This document shows positions 63,854 through 64,000 of a stretch of 64,000 nucleotides of DNA, one piece after another. This stretch comes from Clostridium sp. MSJ-8 (GTDB taxonomy: Bacteria > Bacillota > Clostridia > Clostridiales > Clostridiaceae), in the NCBI RefSeq assembly GCF_018918325.1, contig NZ_JAHLQH010000049.1, positions 1 through 64,000 on the forward strand, given 5' to 3'. The notes under the pieces are model-generated. The model was not told where the DNA came from. It saw only the letters and a list, made by a program, of their open reading frames with translations, and searched no databases. Each line of letters begins with the position of its first letter. Position 1 is the first letter of the stretch. The position numbers and the translations under genes were made by a program.

Positions 63854-64000
63854 ATGAGATTTTTTAGAAAAGAACAGGAGTTGCAAGTAGATAACTCAGA
63901 ATTAGATATGAATAACATACCTAAACATATTGCAATTATAATGGATGGAAATGGTAGATGGGCTAAAGCTAGAAATTTACCAAGAACAATGGGACACAAA
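63854..64000 (+). CDS. uppS: Undecaprenyl diphosphate synthase, 5' part
   Basis: The first 49 codons, cut by the window edge. After a 24-residue lead, [16 protein letters not shown] carries the catalytic Asp of cis-prenyltransferases. The enzyme makes the C55 lipid carrier for cell wall synthesis. AAGGAGAG lies before the ATG. Its position after frr supports the call. Confidence 0.93.
   Translation, partial: MRFFRKEQELQVDNSELDMNNIPKHIAIIMDGNGRWAKARNLPRTMGHK

Overview
The window is a strongly AT-rich, gene-dense stretch of a chromosome from an endospore-forming, fermentative Firmicute, most likely Clostridium sensu stricto. Sporulation genes (spoIVA, spoVM, ylbJ), CodY, the PrkC/PrpC pair and pta-ackA sit among housekeeping genes in a Bacillus/Clostridium-type order. 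The species cannot be named from this sequence alone. Almost all genes lie on the + strand. The exceptions are rpmB, the ylbJ-tmcAL pair and yraN.

Layout: 0.4-4.6 kb holds spoIVA, a cytoplasmic asparaginase and a purine permease. 4.8-8.0 kb is one transcription unit, yicC-remA-gmk-rpoZ-coaBC. 8.0-19.8 kb is a long translation and signalling run: priA, def, fmt, a YugP-like membrane protease, rsmB, rlmN, prpC, prkC, rsgA, rpe, thiN, and a 23-codon spoVM. rpmB (minus) and the asp23-like/fakA-like pair follow, then recG-rsmD-coaD and a coiled-coil protein. ylbJ and tmcAL are read leftward to 28.7 kb. 28.9-32.3 kb is a three-gene acyl cassette (ketosynthase, hotdog thioesterase, acyl-CoA ligase), followed by about 0.8 kb of structured non-coding DNA. 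Then come pta-ackA, yceD-rpmF, plsX, acpP, rnc, a radical SAM gene, smc, ftsY, ylxM-ffh, rpsP-khpA and rimM-trmD. 48.1-51.8 kb is a four-gene insert: a Trp-type ABC transporter with an LDH-like dehydrogenase inside it. rplS, rbgA, rnhB, yraN (reversed), comM, dprA, topA, codY, rpsB, tsf, pyrH, frr and the start of uppS complete the window.

The genes serve ribosome assembly and translation (rpmB, rpmF, rpsP, rplS, rpsB, tsf, frr, rsgA, rbgA, rsmB, rsmD, rlmN, rimM, trmD), protein targeting (ffh, ftsY, ylxM), lipid synthesis (plsX, acpP, fabF-like), chromosome maintenance (priA, recG, smc, topA, dprA, comM, rnhB) and acetate metabolism (pta, ackA). No CRISPR array, prophage or intact insertion sequence is visible. 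The only mobile-element trace is a short TnpB fragment before smc.

The most interesting material is non-coding. (1) A three-copy hairpin repeat has a 21-nt loop of fixed length and covarying stems; one copy lies inside a near-perfect palindrome of about 300 bp. (2) A long double-stranded leader lies just upstream of rnc, a candidate RNase III self-substrate. (3) The tmcAL terminator contains the ylbJ ribosome-binding site in its 3' arm and possibly a sigma-E promoter. (4) In the topA leader a hairpin sits between the Shine-Dalgarno (SD) sequence and AUG. (5) A CTTTAG-type motif recurs immediately after terminators. (6) Leader RNAs of rpsB, rplS and possibly pta can be folded by hand.
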